Origin: an uncultured Collinsella sp.
Lineage (GTDB): Bacteria; Actinomycetota; Coriobacteriia; Coriobacteriales; Coriobacteriaceae
DNA: 64,000 nucleotides
Direction of reading: 5' to 3'
Assembly: GCA_934643145.1 (NCBI GenBank)
Contig: CAKUBM010000008.1
Coordinates: 25,059 to 89,058 of the forward strand
The notes beneath the pieces are model-generated. The model saw only the letters and a program-made list of their open reading frames with translations, had not been told where the DNA came from and made no database searches. Made by a program: the position numbers and the translations under genes. Positions within the stretch are counted from its first letter, which is position 1, and each line of letters begins with the position of its first letter. Below are positions 31,627 to 39,922 of this stretch, piece by piece.

Positions 31627-32727
31627 GTGGAATATCTCGAGAACCCGTTTACCCCCAGTTTTGGTGAGGTTCCTGCTCATCTCGCTGGCAGACAACAGAT
31701 TATTCGGGATTTGGACCGTGCCTTCTTGAGCCAGCGCAGGCGCCCAGAATTGACCTCGATCTTTTCAGGCGCGCGTGGAACCGGTAAAACCGCTCTCATG
31801 TCGTCGCTCGCGACAAGGGCGGAATCCCACGGCTGGATAGCCGTAAAAACGACCGCGCTCCCGGGAATGCTTGAGGAAATCGAGTTCGGGGCGAAACGTG
31901 CTGCCGGCCATCTTATCGACCCGTCCAACCACTTCGAAGTCACCGGTCTCGGAATTGCACCGCTCGGCAGCATCGAGGTCGATCGCGTTCACGATGTCTC
32001 AACCTGGCGTTATCGCATGAGCGACATCATCGACCAGCTCAACGAGGCGGGCACTGGTCTGCTCGTCACGGTTGACGAGGTGGACCCGACACTCGACGAG
32101 ATGATTCAGCTCGCAGCGACGTATCAGCACTTTGTGACCGATGGGAAACGCGTCGCCCTGCTCATGGCGGGACTTCCCAACAACGTATCGACGCTACTGA
32201 ACCACAAGACGGTCTCGTTCCTTCGCCGCGCCCAACAATATCATCTGGGTCGCATTGCCGACTATGACGTGCGCGAGGCCTTGATTCGCACAATTCAGGA
32301 AAACGATCGCCTAGCAGATGCTGAGGGAATCGATAGAGCCGTTCGCTCTATCTCTGGTTTTCCCTTCCTATTGCAACTCGTAGGCTACCGTGCCTGGGAT
32401 CTCACAAGCGATTCGAAGGAAATCTCGTCACGCGACTTTGACCTGGGAATCAAAATCGCGCGCGACGAGATGGACGACCGAATCCTCGCGGCAACCTATC
32501 GGGAACTCACTGCAGAGGACAAGCGATTCCTCATCGCCATGCTCGATGACGAGGAAGAGTCCACTACCGCTGACCTTGTCGAACGCCTTAAGCGTTCGCC
32601 GCAGCAGGTCTCCCGCTACCGACGCCGCATGATAGATGCCGGCATCATTGGAGAACGCGGGCGCGGAATCGTCGCTTTTGAATTGCCATTCTTCCGCGAC
32701 TACCTCGCCGCTCAATGCGTGAAATAG
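31627..32727 (+). CDS. AAA+/Orc1-like ATPase with C-terminal winged helix
   Basis: 366 residues. LAGRQQIIRDLDRAF opens the ATPase; Walker A is SGARGTGKTAL and Walker B LLVTVDEVD. LLMAGLPNNVSTLL and VSFLRRAQQYHLGRI follow, then a winged helix (residues 285-345: TADLVERLKRSPQQVSRYRRRMIDAGII). The layout resembles archaeal-type ATPases and Cdc6/TniB-like switches. The GTG at 31627 has AAAGGAGAG. A paralogue with the same motif order is at 35921-37039. Function unknown; solitary, with a palindrome at each end. Confidence 0.8.
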   Translation: MEYLENPFTPSFGEVPAHLAGRQQIIRDLDRAFLSQRRRPELTSIFSGARGTGKTALMSSLATRAESHGWIAVKTTALPGMLEEIEFGAKRAAGHLIDPSNHFEVTGLGIAPLGSIEVDRVHDVSTWRYRMSDIIDQLNEAGTGLLVTVDEVDPTLDEMIQLAATYQHFVTDGKRVALLMAGLPNNVSTLLNHKTVSFLRRAQQYHLGRIADYDVREALIRTIQENDRLADAEGIDRAVRSISGFPFLLQLVGYRAWDLTSDSKEISSRDFDLGIKIARDEMDDRILAATYRELTAEDKRFLIAMLDDEEESTTADLVERLKRSPQQVSRYRRRMIDAGIIGERGRGIVAFELPFFRDYLAAQCVK

Positions 32728-32735
32728 AAGTCAAC

Positions 32736-32762
32736 GTGACAAAGGGGCAGTCCCTTTGTCAC
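32736..32762. repeat. family A palindrome GTGACAAAGGG/CCCTTTGTCAC
   Basis: An 11-bp perfect inverted repeat with 5-nt loop, between the AAA+ ATPase stop (32727) and the convergent uvrA-like stop (32768). It could be a bidirectional terminator-like structure. Confidence 0.85.
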
Positions 32763-32767
32763 ATCGT

Positions 32768-35260
32768 TTAGAGGTAACGGCCGGTAATGCTCTTGGAGCA
32801 GGCAGCAATGTCGGCTGGCGTGCCGGTGCAGACGATTTGCCCGCCGGCGTCGCCACCGCCCGGGCCCATGTCGATCACATAATCGGCGTTACGGATAAGG
32901 TCGAGATCGTGCTCGATCACGACAACCGTAGCGCCCTTGGCAACGAGGCCGTCAAACACACTCAGCAACACCTGAACATCGAGCGGATGAAGGCCGATCG
33001 TGGGCTCGTCGAACACGAACACGGCATCATCCTGCACGCGACCCATCTCGCTCGCAAGCTTAAGACGCTGCGCCTCGCCGCCCGAAAGCGCCGGCGTGGG
33101 CTCGCCGAGCGTGAGATAACCCAAGCCCAGGTCGTGCAGGGTCTGTAAGCGCGCCTGAACTTTCTTGAGCCCCACCGTAGCGTCGAGGGCCTCGTCCACA
33201 CTCATGTCCATGAGCTGCGGCAACGTAAGCAGGCTCCCGTCCTTGCCCTCGCGATGGATATGCGAGGCCGCGTCTGCATAGCGTGAGCCGCGACATGACG
33301 GGCAGACGATCTCGACATCGGGCAAAAACTGCACGTCGAGCGATATCGAACCCGTGCCATCGCACGTAGGGCAGCGCAAGGCGCCGGTGTTGTAGCTAAA
33401 GGCGCCCGCCTTGTATCCCGCCGCCTTAGCCTCGGGCGTACGGGCGAAGGCGCGACGCAGCTCATCATGGATGTCGGCATAAGTTGCCACCGTCGAGCGC
33501 ACGTTGGCGCCGATAGGCGTAGCGTCAATCAGATTTGCACGGGCAATGCCCTCGGCATCGACCCAACGCACGTGCCCCGGCAGGCGCTCGCCGGCTGCCT
33601 GCGCCTTGAGTGCCGGAATGAGCGTCTCGAGCACCAACGTCGTCTTACCCGAACCCGAAACGCCCGTCACCGCGACCAAGCGACCGCGCGGGATATCGAC
33701 TTCGAGCGGCTTGACGGTATGGATGGTATCTGTCGCCATGCGGATATGGCCCCGGTCGAACATTTCGTCGTCAGTCACCTGCGGGCGCAAGCGCTTGGGG
33801 TCTGCGCGTAAAAACGGCGCGATGCGGCTGCCCTGCGATTGTTCGACCTCGTCCACCGTACCAGCGGCGATCACATTACCGCCGCCTGCTCCGGCAACGG
33901 GGCCCATCTCGACCAGATAGTCAGCTTCCGCCAGAACGCGTGTATCGTGGTCGACAACGACCACGGTGTTGCCGTCATCCACCAGATCGCGCATTACGCC
34001 CACCAAGCCGTCGACATTGGCAGGATGCAAGCCAATCGAGGGCTCGTCCAGCACATAAAGCACGCCCGTCGATCGGTTGCGCACCACGCGGGCGAGCTGC
34101 ACACGCTGGCGCTCACCCGTGGAGAGCGTGGCGCCTGCGCGATCGAGCGAAAGGTAATCGAGACCCAGGTCGACCAGACGACGGGCCGTGCGCAAAAACG
34201 AATCGCAGATATCCGTCGCCATGGGCTGCATCTCGGCCGGCAAGGATGCGGGCACCCCGCGCACCCACTCAATCGCCTCGCCCAGCGTCATGGCCGCCGC
34301 CTGTGCCAGATTGATACCGCGCACCTGGGGTTGGCGCGCGGCCTCGGAGAGGCGCGTGCCGCCGCAATCGCGGCATGGGCCCTCGCGTAAAAAGCGCGCC
34401 ACGCGTTTGAGACCCTTGTCGTCCTTAACCTTGGCGAGCGCATTCTCAACGGTATAGACGGCGTTGTAATAGGTGAAGTCGAGCGGCGTGGCGCCCTCGC
34501 CGTTTTTGGGAACGTAGAGGATGTGCTTCTTAACCGCCGGGCCATGGAACACGATATCGCGCTCGGCGGGCGTGAGCTGGTTAAACGGCACGTCGGTGCG
34601 CACGCCCATCTCGCCGGCCACCTGCTTCATCAGGTCCCACATGAGCGTGCCCCAGGGAAGCACTGCGCCCTCGTTGATAGTCTTCGACTCGTCGGGCACC
34701 AGGCTCGCTTCGTCCACTTCGCGCATGACACCGGTGCCGCCGCAGGTGGGACACGCACCGCCGCTATTGAAAGCCAAATCCTCGGCACTCGGCGCGTAGA
34801 ACTCGCGGCCGCATTCGGGACACGTAAGCGTCAGACCCGCAGCCACGTTAAGGCTCGGCTCCACACGTGCCCCGCAATGCGGGCACACGTGATGGGCACA
34901 ACGGCTAAAAAGCAGACGCAGGCTATTGTTGAGCTCGGTCATGGTGCCAAAGGTCGAGCGCACGCCTGGCGCACTGGGGCGCTGATGCAACGCGAGCGCC
35001 GCCGGCACGTGCAGCACTTCATCCACCTGAGCGTGCTCGGCCTGGGTGAGCCGTCGGCGGGTATAGGTGCTGAGCGCCTCCAGGTAGCGACGCGAGCCCT
35101 CGGCATAGAGGACCCCCAGCGCCAGCGAGCTCTTGCCCGAACCCGACACGCCGGCAATACCCACGAGCTTTCCCAGCGGAATATCGATATCGATGTTCTT
35201 GAGGTTGTGGACACGTGCACCGCGCACCTCGATAGCACTTGGTTGTTGCGACACCGTCAT
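32768..35260 (-). CDS. UvrA-like ABC protein lacking most of the UvrB-binding domain
   Basis: About 830 residues against about 940 for UvrA. Both ATPase halves are complete: GVSGSGKSSL with TLSTGERQRVQLARV, and GVSGSGKTTLV with ALSGGEAQRLKLASE. Zinc-finger cysteines are visible (CPHCGA, CPECGRE, CPTCGG, CPTCDG, CPSCRG). Between the first CPHC and FNSGGACPTC there are only about 40 residues, so the UvrB-binding insertion is missing. Such class II UvrA proteins (DrrC-like) are linked to tolerance of DNA-binding drugs rather than classic excision repair. The start is ATG 35260 or GTG 35254, which is better spaced from AGGGGAG. Confidence 0.88.
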   Translation of the reverse strand: MTVSQQPSAIEVRGARVHNLKNIDIDIPLGKLVGIAGVSGSGKSSLALGVLYAEGSRRYLEALSTYTRRRLTQAEHAQVDEVLHVPAALALHQRPSAPGVRSTFGTMTELNNSLRLLFSRCAHHVCPHCGARVEPSLNVAAGLTLTCPECGREFYAPSAEDLAFNSGGACPTCGGTGVMREVDEASLVPDESKTINEGAVLPWGTLMWDLMKQVAGEMGVRTDVPFNQLTPAERDIVFHGPAVKKHILYVPKNGEGATPLDFTYYNAVYTVENALAKVKDDKGLKRVARFLREGPCRDCGGTRLSEAARQPQVRGINLAQAAAMTLGEAIEWVRGVPASLPAEMQPMATDICDSFLRTARRLVDLGLDYLSLDRAGATLSTGERQRVQLARVVRNRSTGVLYVLDEPSIGLHPANVDGLVGVMRDLVDDGNTVVVVDHDTRVLAEADYLVEMGPVAGAGGGNVIAAGTVDEVEQSQGSRIAPFLRADPKRLRPQVTDDEMFDRGHIRMATDTIHTVKPLEVDIPRGRLVAVTGVSGSGKTTLVLETLIPALKAQAAGERLPGHVRWVDAEGIARANLIDATPIGANVRSTVATYADIHDELRRAFARTPEAKAAGYKAGAFSYNTGALRCPTCDGTGSISLDVQFLPDVEIVCPSCRGSRYADAASHIHREGKDGSLLTLPQLMDMSVDEALDATVGLKKVQARLQTLHDLGLGYLTLGEPTPALSGGEAQRLKLASEMGRVQDDAVFVFDEPTIGLHPLDVQVLLSVFDGLVAKGATVVVIEHDLDLIRNADYVIDMGPGGGDAGGQIVCTGTPADIAACSKSITGRYL

Positions 35261-35285
35261 CACTCCCCTTCCCGTTGATCGAATA

Positions 35286-35310
35286 TGACAAGAGGACTGT
35301 CCCTTTGTCA
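35286..35310. repeat. family A palindrome abutting the GNAT stop codon
   Basis: TGACAAGAGG (35286-35295) pairs imperfectly with CCCTTTGTCA (35301-35310). The sequence CCCTTTGTCACATTACTCGT continues straight into the TAA stop of the gene ending at 35313, exactly as at 35909-35928. Confidence 0.75.
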
Positions 35311-35312
35311 CA

Positions 35313-35867
35313 TTACTCGTACCGTGCCTGCCTGCGCCAGTCTTCGCAGGTCAAATACGTAAAGCACTCGGTACGTACATCGCCCATAAGCTCGCAGGGC
35401 ACGTCGCGCTCAACGTGATGCGGCGCGAATCCACACTTTTGCTGAACGCGTAACGACTTGTTATTGCCCTCGTAGTATCCGCACCAAAGCGCCTTGCAGC
35501 CAAGCGTTTCGAACGCATAGCGCTGCATGGCTCGCACCGCCTCGGGAGCAAAGCCTCGGCCCCAGAACGGCTTGGCGACCCAATAGCCCACCTCGAACTC
35601 GAGCCCGCCTCTTTGGCTGTTCGACTCGCAGCGAGGCGGCATGAGCCCGATGCTGCCCACGGGCTCGTCTGCCTCAGCCAGGCAAATGGCAAAGGTATGG
35701 GGCGCCGCAAAGACCGTCCGAATGATCTCCCTGCTCTCCTCAATGCTTCGATGGGGCGGCCAACCCGCAGCCGGCCCCACGTCCGGATCGCTCGCATATG
35801 CAAACAGGCTCGCCGCATCCGTCTCGCGCCACGGACGAAGCGTCAAACGCTCGGTATGAATCACCAT
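35313..35867 (-). CDS. GNAT acetyltransferase (RimJ/RimL-like)
   Basis: 184 residues. ERLTLRPWRETDAASLFAYASDPDVGP is the usual opening of the RimJ/RimL-type acyltransferases. The acetyl-CoA loop is GYWVAKPFWGRGFAPEAVRAM, and GNNKSLRVQQKCGF is the C-terminal motif. The substrate is probably a protein N terminus or a small amine. ATG 35867 has GAGAGG seven bases upstream. It lies between the uvrA-like gene and the second AAA+ ATPase on the same strand, with palindromes on both sides. Confidence 0.9.
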   Translation of the reverse strand: MVIHTERLTLRPWRETDAASLFAYASDPDVGPAAGWPPHRSIEESREIIRTVFAAPHTFAICLAEADEPVGSIGLMPPRCESNSQRGGLEFEVGYWVAKPFWGRGFAPEAVRAMQRYAFETLGCKALWCGYYEGNNKSLRVQQKCGFAPHHVERDVPCELMGDVRTECFTYLTCEDWRRQARYE

Positions 35868-35890
35868 GTTTTGACCTCTCTCAGACATCG

Positions 35891-35921
35891 ATGTGACAAA
35901 GGGACTGTCCCTTTGTCACAT
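35891..35921. repeat. family A palindrome, best copy of the GTCAC type
   Basis: ATGTGACAAAGGG (35891-35903) and CCCTTTGTCACAT (35909-35921) are a perfect 13-bp inverted repeat with loop ACTGT. It overlaps the stop codon of the AAA+ ATPase at 35921. Confidence 0.9.
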
Positions 35922-37039
35922 TACTCGTGCCATAAAATGCGATCGCGAATGTATGCGCCCAGCATGGGCACGGTAAACCGGACCAGGCCGTATCCGGCGG
36001 CCTCGATGACGCGCTCGCGAATCAGGCTTGCGCGATATTTACTCGTCCAGCTCTGGGTGCGATCACAGCGCTCAATGATGTCCGCCATGCGCGTCGGCTT
36101 GCCCTCGTCAACCGCCATGGCCTCGATAAAGAGACGCTGAGGGCTGCGCAGCCCGTAATACAGAGGCGCGTCAACCGCTTCGTAGAACTCGGAGACGGCA
36201 TCCGCATGGCCAGCCTCGACATCGTGCCTTTCGATGACCTGCGAGCCACGCCGGACAGCAGAGCGCCACATGTAATATCCCACCAGCTGGACCATGTAGG
36301 GATGCCCCATACTCTTGCGTGCCGCAAGGTCCGCCGTCTCCGCGTCAACGTAAAGGCCTGCGTCTTTGACCGTCTGGATATATGAATCGCGCACCTTGGG
36401 CAAAGAAATCGCCCCCAGCGTACGCTGCTGAGCACGGCGCAAAAACGTCACGCTCGGTTCTTCGAGCAGATCGTCAACCATACTGGGCAAGCCGGCAAAT
36501 ACCAGCGCAAGACCGCACTGGTCGCTATCGGGCAGGCCCGTAGCATCCTGATCTCCGAGCACCTGCTGATAGAGAACGGCAAGAGCCGCCAGCTCCTCGA
36601 TAGACGCAGACTGTGCCTCGTCAATCGCAAACAGTATGCCCTTGCCTGGACCGAGCTTCTTGAGGCGCTCGTTGACCAGCCCTCGTAACGTCTCGCCCTT
36701 TGCCCGCGCCGCCTCGACCGACATCCGGCCAAACGACGGCCCGAACTCCATTGACGTCACAACGGGTTTATTCGAGCGAAGCGCGTCGGCTAAGCGGTCG
36801 CATAAGCCAAGCGAAGCGGAATCGGAGACAACCGCCCATCCGCGCTCGCTGGCTAGACGTTGCAGCTCCCGCAGGAGAACCGTTTTGCCGCAGCCGCGGT
36901 TTCCCGTAATGAGCATGAGCCTACCCGGCGCTCCGGCGCCGTTATCGAGCCCTTCCTCGAAATCTTCGATGACCGACTCGCGACCGATGAGTATCGGAGG
37001 CCGCTTGCCGGCCGTTGGCTTAAAGGGGTTTGGATTCAT
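35921..37039 (-). CDS. AAA+/Orc1-like ATPase, paralogue of 31627-32727
   Basis: 372 residues. IGRESVIEDFEEGLDNGAG, Walker A ITGNRGCGKTVL and Walker B ILFAIDEAQSA are followed by LVFAGLPSMVDDLL and VTFLRRAQQRTLGAISLPKVRDSY, the same motif order as the other ATPase. GHPYMVQLVGYYMW matches its FPFLLQLVGYRAW. The C terminus (PTRMADIIERCDRTQSWTSKYRASLIRERVI) is a winged helix. AAGGAGG precedes the ATG at 37039. Three phased TTATACC repeats lie directly upstream. Function unknown. Confidence 0.8.
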   Translation of the reverse strand: MNPNPFKPTAGKRPPILIGRESVIEDFEEGLDNGAGAPGRLMLITGNRGCGKTVLLRELQRLASERGWAVVSDSASLGLCDRLADALRSNKPVVTSMEFGPSFGRMSVEAARAKGETLRGLVNERLKKLGPGKGILFAIDEAQSASIEELAALAVLYQQVLGDQDATGLPDSDQCGLALVFAGLPSMVDDLLEEPSVTFLRRAQQRTLGAISLPKVRDSYIQTVKDAGLYVDAETADLAARKSMGHPYMVQLVGYYMWRSAVRRGSQVIERHDVEAGHADAVSEFYEAVDAPLYYGLRSPQRLFIEAMAVDEGKPTRMADIIERCDRTQSWTSKYRASLIRERVIEAAGYGLVRFTVPMLGAYIRDRILWHE

Positions 37040-37072
37040 GTCGGCCTCCTTGGATTGGCAAACGCTGTTAAT

Positions 37073-37102
37073 AGTTATACCAACTTATACCGAGTTATAC
37101 CA
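37073..37102. promoter_or_regulatory. three tandem 10-bp TTATACC repeats
   Basis: AGTTATACCA, ACTTATACCG and AGTTATACCA follow each other at an exact 10-bp period (37073-37102), 34 bp upstream of the AAA+ ATPase start. The spacing equals one helical turn, as expected for cooperative binding; on the minus strand each unit also contains a TATAA-type sequence. Confidence 0.55.
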
Positions 37103-37132
37103 ACAGGATGCGACAAAGAGACTGACCATCTA

Positions 37133-39136
37133 TCACCTATGGCCGAAAAACTCGGCGTCCGCCGCTCGCCAGGGGCGGAAGGTGGCGGGATCGACCTTTA
37201 CGTGGGCTGCGGCGGGTACGTCGTACCATTTGACCGTGTAGCCGGCGCCGTGGGCGCAAAAAACCGAGTCGGGCGTGTTGGGCAGATCGGCCTCGGGCTC
37301 ATAGGCGGCCGCCTCGATGACGCGCTCGGCATCATGGCAGGGCGCATAACCGGCGAACTCCAGGTACAGATGCCCGCGACCGCTCGTGTAGGCAGCCACC
37401 TCCAGCGCATAATCCTGTACCTCGGATGCCGGAACGCGACCCACAAGCTTCGCCCGGTCTCCCGCCATCGCCGGCGGCTCGTACTCGGCACTCATGCGCG
37501 TGGCATCCGAGAGCGCCCGGCCCACACACTCCCCCGGCACCTCGAGCTCAAAGTGGTACCACGGCTCCAGCAGCACCGCCGCGCCGGCCTCACGCGCCTG
37601 CATGAGCCCCTGGCGAATCGCACGGTACGTGGCCTGGCGAAAATCGCCGCCCTCGGTGTGTTTGGCATGCGCGCGGCCGCCCGTGAGCGTAATGCGCACA
37701 TCGGTGATGGGCGAGCCGGTCAGCACGCCCAGGTGATCGCGCTCCATGGCGTTGGTGAGTGCCAGACGCTGCCAGTTAAGATCGAGCTCGTCGGTCGAGG
37801 TCACGGTGCCAAACTGCACGCCCGAGCCTGCCGGCAACGGCTCCAGGCGCAGATGCACCTCGGCATAGTGGCGCAGCGGCTCAAAGTGGCCCACGCCCTC
37901 GACCGTCTGCGAGATGGTTTCTTTATAGAGGATGCCGCCGGACTCAAACGCAACCGTAAGGCCAAAGCGATCGGCCAGCACGCGCTGCACGACCTCGAGC
38001 TGCACCGCGCCCATCAATTGCAGATGGATCTGCTCAAGATGTGTGTTCCAGCTTACGCCGAGCATGGGATCCTCGTCCGCCAGCTCAGTCAGCGCTTTGA
38101 ACACCGCGTGGACATCGTGTTCGCCCGGAAGCACCGTATAGGTGAGGACCGGCGCAATGACGGGCGCATCGCCCGCGGGTTCCGCGCCCAAGGCGTCCCC
38201 CGGGCGAACGTGCGCAAGACCCGTCACGGCACAAATACCGCCAGCAGCAACTTCTTGGGCAAGCTCATACTTCTCGCCGTTATAGATGCGCACTTGATCG
38301 ACCTTCTGCTCCCACGCCTCGGCACCGGAACGTCCGTCAATCATCTGCTTGGCGTGCAGCGTGCCGCCGGTCACTTTAACCCAAGCCAAACGCTCGCCGC
38401 GATCTCCGCGGCTGACACGATAGACGCGCGCGGCAAACTCCGGGAGCCACGCCTGTTCACGCATCAGCGCGCATATACCATCCAGCAGCTCGTCCACGCC
38501 TTGGTCCTTGAGCGCCGAGCCGGCAAAGCAGGGAAAGAGCTTGCGCTCGGCAACCATGCGCGACAGCGTTGCGACAGAAAGCTCACCCGCTTCAAAAAAC
38601 TCCTCGAGCGCCGCCTCGTCCAACGCAGCAGCGTCCTCCTGAACGGCACCGCCCGCCAGCAGCTCGTTGGCATCCAGGCAGCCCTCGGAAAGACGCTGTC
38701 CCAACTGTGCCAGCAAAACATCGCGGCCGGGATGCTCCAAATCGATTTTGTTGATATAGATGAACGTCGGGATGTCATAGCGCGCAAGCAGGCGCCACAG
38801 GGTTTCGGTGTGCCCCTGCACGCCATCGTTGGCGCCCACAACCAAAATCGCATAGTCGAGCGCGCGCAGCGTGCGCTCCGCCTCAGCCGAAAAATCGACG
38901 TGGCCGGGCGCATCCACGAGCATGACGCGGGTATCGCCGTAGTCGAGCACGGCCTGCGACGAGAAGATCGTAATGCCGCGCTCGCGCTCGATCGCGTTAG
39001 TGTCCAGGTACGAATCGCCATCGTCCACGCGGCCGCGCTTGCGAATGCGGCCCGCGTTGAACAGCATGGCCTCGGCCAACGTGGTCTTGCCGGCATCGAC
39101 ATGCGCCAAGATTCCAACGACCGCTTGCTTCGACAT
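37133..39136 (-). CDS. TetM/TetB(P)-like ribosomal-protection-family GTPase
   Basis: 667 residues, an EF-G-like translational GTPase. ILAHVDAGKTTL (P loop), ERERGITI (switch I), VDAPGHVDF (switch II) and YINKIDLEHPG follow the Tet(M)/Tet(W) pattern; QLMGAVQLEVVQRVLADRFGL and the C-terminal domains IV-V (HAKHTEGGDFRQATYRAIRQGL) are complete. Sequence context is ordinary chromosome, without a mobile element, so this may be an intrinsic paralogue rather than an acquired resistance gene. The ATG at 39136 has AGAGGAG. The stop TGA lies inside a decayed copy of the family A palindrome (about 37109-37137). Confidence 0.82.
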   Translation of the reverse strand: MSKQAVVGILAHVDAGKTTLAEAMLFNAGRIRKRGRVDDGDSYLDTNAIERERGITIFSSQAVLDYGDTRVMLVDAPGHVDFSAEAERTLRALDYAILVVGANDGVQGHTETLWRLLARYDIPTFIYINKIDLEHPGRDVLLAQLGQRLSEGCLDANELLAGGAVQEDAAALDEAALEEFFEAGELSVATLSRMVAERKLFPCFAGSALKDQGVDELLDGICALMREQAWLPEFAARVYRVSRGDRGERLAWVKVTGGTLHAKQMIDGRSGAEAWEQKVDQVRIYNGEKYELAQEVAAGGICAVTGLAHVRPGDALGAEPAGDAPVIAPVLTYTVLPGEHDVHAVFKALTELADEDPMLGVSWNTHLEQIHLQLMGAVQLEVVQRVLADRFGLTVAFESGGILYKETISQTVEGVGHFEPLRHYAEVHLRLEPLPAGSGVQFGTVTSTDELDLNWQRLALTNAMERDHLGVLTGSPITDVRITLTGGRAHAKHTEGGDFRQATYRAIRQGLMQAREAGAAVLLEPWYHFELEVPGECVGRALSDATRMSAEYEPPAMAGDRAKLVGRVPASEVQDYALEVAAYTSGRGHLYLEFAGYAPCHDAERVIEAAAYEPEADLPNTPDSVFCAHGAGYTVKWYDVPAAAHVKVDPATFRPWRAADAEFFGHR

Positions 39137-39382
39137 GGCTCTCCTCTTATTGCAAGCCCATCGCACACGGCAATGGGCATCCTCGTTCCACACTGGATGA
39201 TACAATTTACGGGCCGGCGGGCGAAGCGGGCCCTATCCCCCGACCGAGCTCATCGCCCCGCGTTGCCGCGTGGCGATTTTCGTAGGTTCGCGCCTTGCGA
39301 AAGCCGGCACCTCCCCTTTTTTGTCTGCCCGGGCTTATCTGGGGCAGTAACAACGCGAGCCCCACAACTGCGAGGAGCCACC

Positions 39383-39808
39383 ATGAAGGCATTGCTCAAC
39401 GAATTCAAGGGATTCATCAATCGCGGCAACGTGATAGACATGGCCGTCGGCGTAATTATCGGCGGCGCATTCACCGCTATCGTGACCTCGCTCACCGACA
39501 ACATCATCAATCCGCTTATCTCTGTGATTGCCGGCGGCAGCGCCACCGAGATCTCGGGGCTGGTGGTGCCGGGCACCAATATCGACTTTGGCGCCTTTAT
39601 CGGCGCGTGCATCAACTTTTTGATTGTGGCGGCGATCGTCTTTGCCATCGTCAAGGCGTTTAACAAGGCGCAGGAAATTGGAGACAAGCTCGCTGGTAAC
39701 ACCGCCGAGGAAGCCACGCCGGCGCCCGTCTGCCCGTATTGCCTCGAGGAGATCCACGAGGGCGCGACCAAGTGCTGCCACTGCGGAAGCGAGCTGCCCA
39801 AGAAGTAG
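39383..39808 (+). CDS. mscL: large-conductance mechanosensitive channel with zinc-ribbon tail
   Basis: 141 residues. FKGFINRGNVIDMAVGVIIGGAFTAIVTSL is the MscL N-terminal helix and TM1; a periplasmic loop and TM2 (FINFLIVAAIVFAIV-like) follow. After KAFNKAQEIGDK the protein adds a zinc-ribbon tail: CPYCLEEI and CCHCGSEL. It opens under membrane tension to release solutes. Zinc ribbons are seen on some actinobacterial MscL and may gate or assemble the cytoplasmic bundle. The ATG at 39383 follows GCGAGGAG. Single gene. Confidence 0.95.
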   Translation: MKALLNEFKGFINRGNVIDMAVGVIIGGAFTAIVTSLTDNIINPLISVIAGGSATEISGLVVPGTNIDFGAFIGACINFLIVAAIVFAIVKAFNKAQEIGDKLAGNTAEEATPAPVCPYCLEEIHEGATKCCHCGSELPKK

Positions 39809-39861
39809 CCGCGAAGGCGCAACGCCCCGAGCGGCGAATGCCCCAGACGACGCGTTTTACC

Positions 39862-39891
39862 AAAAATGGCCCCACCCGGGGCCATTTTCAT
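39862..39891 (+). terminator. mscL terminator
   Basis: AAAAATGGCCCC pairs with GGGGCCATTTT (39878-39888), then CATTTC. The A-run side lets it serve the convergent GNAT gene too. Confidence 0.85.
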
Positions 39892-39922
39892 TTCGTTGAA
39901 ACGCTGGCATGTGACTCGGCCT

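Noticed and set aside
36860-39382. Long 5' extension of the mscL frame
   Set aside because: It is the complement of the TetM-like gene and ATPase start; mscL begins at 39383 with its own ribosome site.
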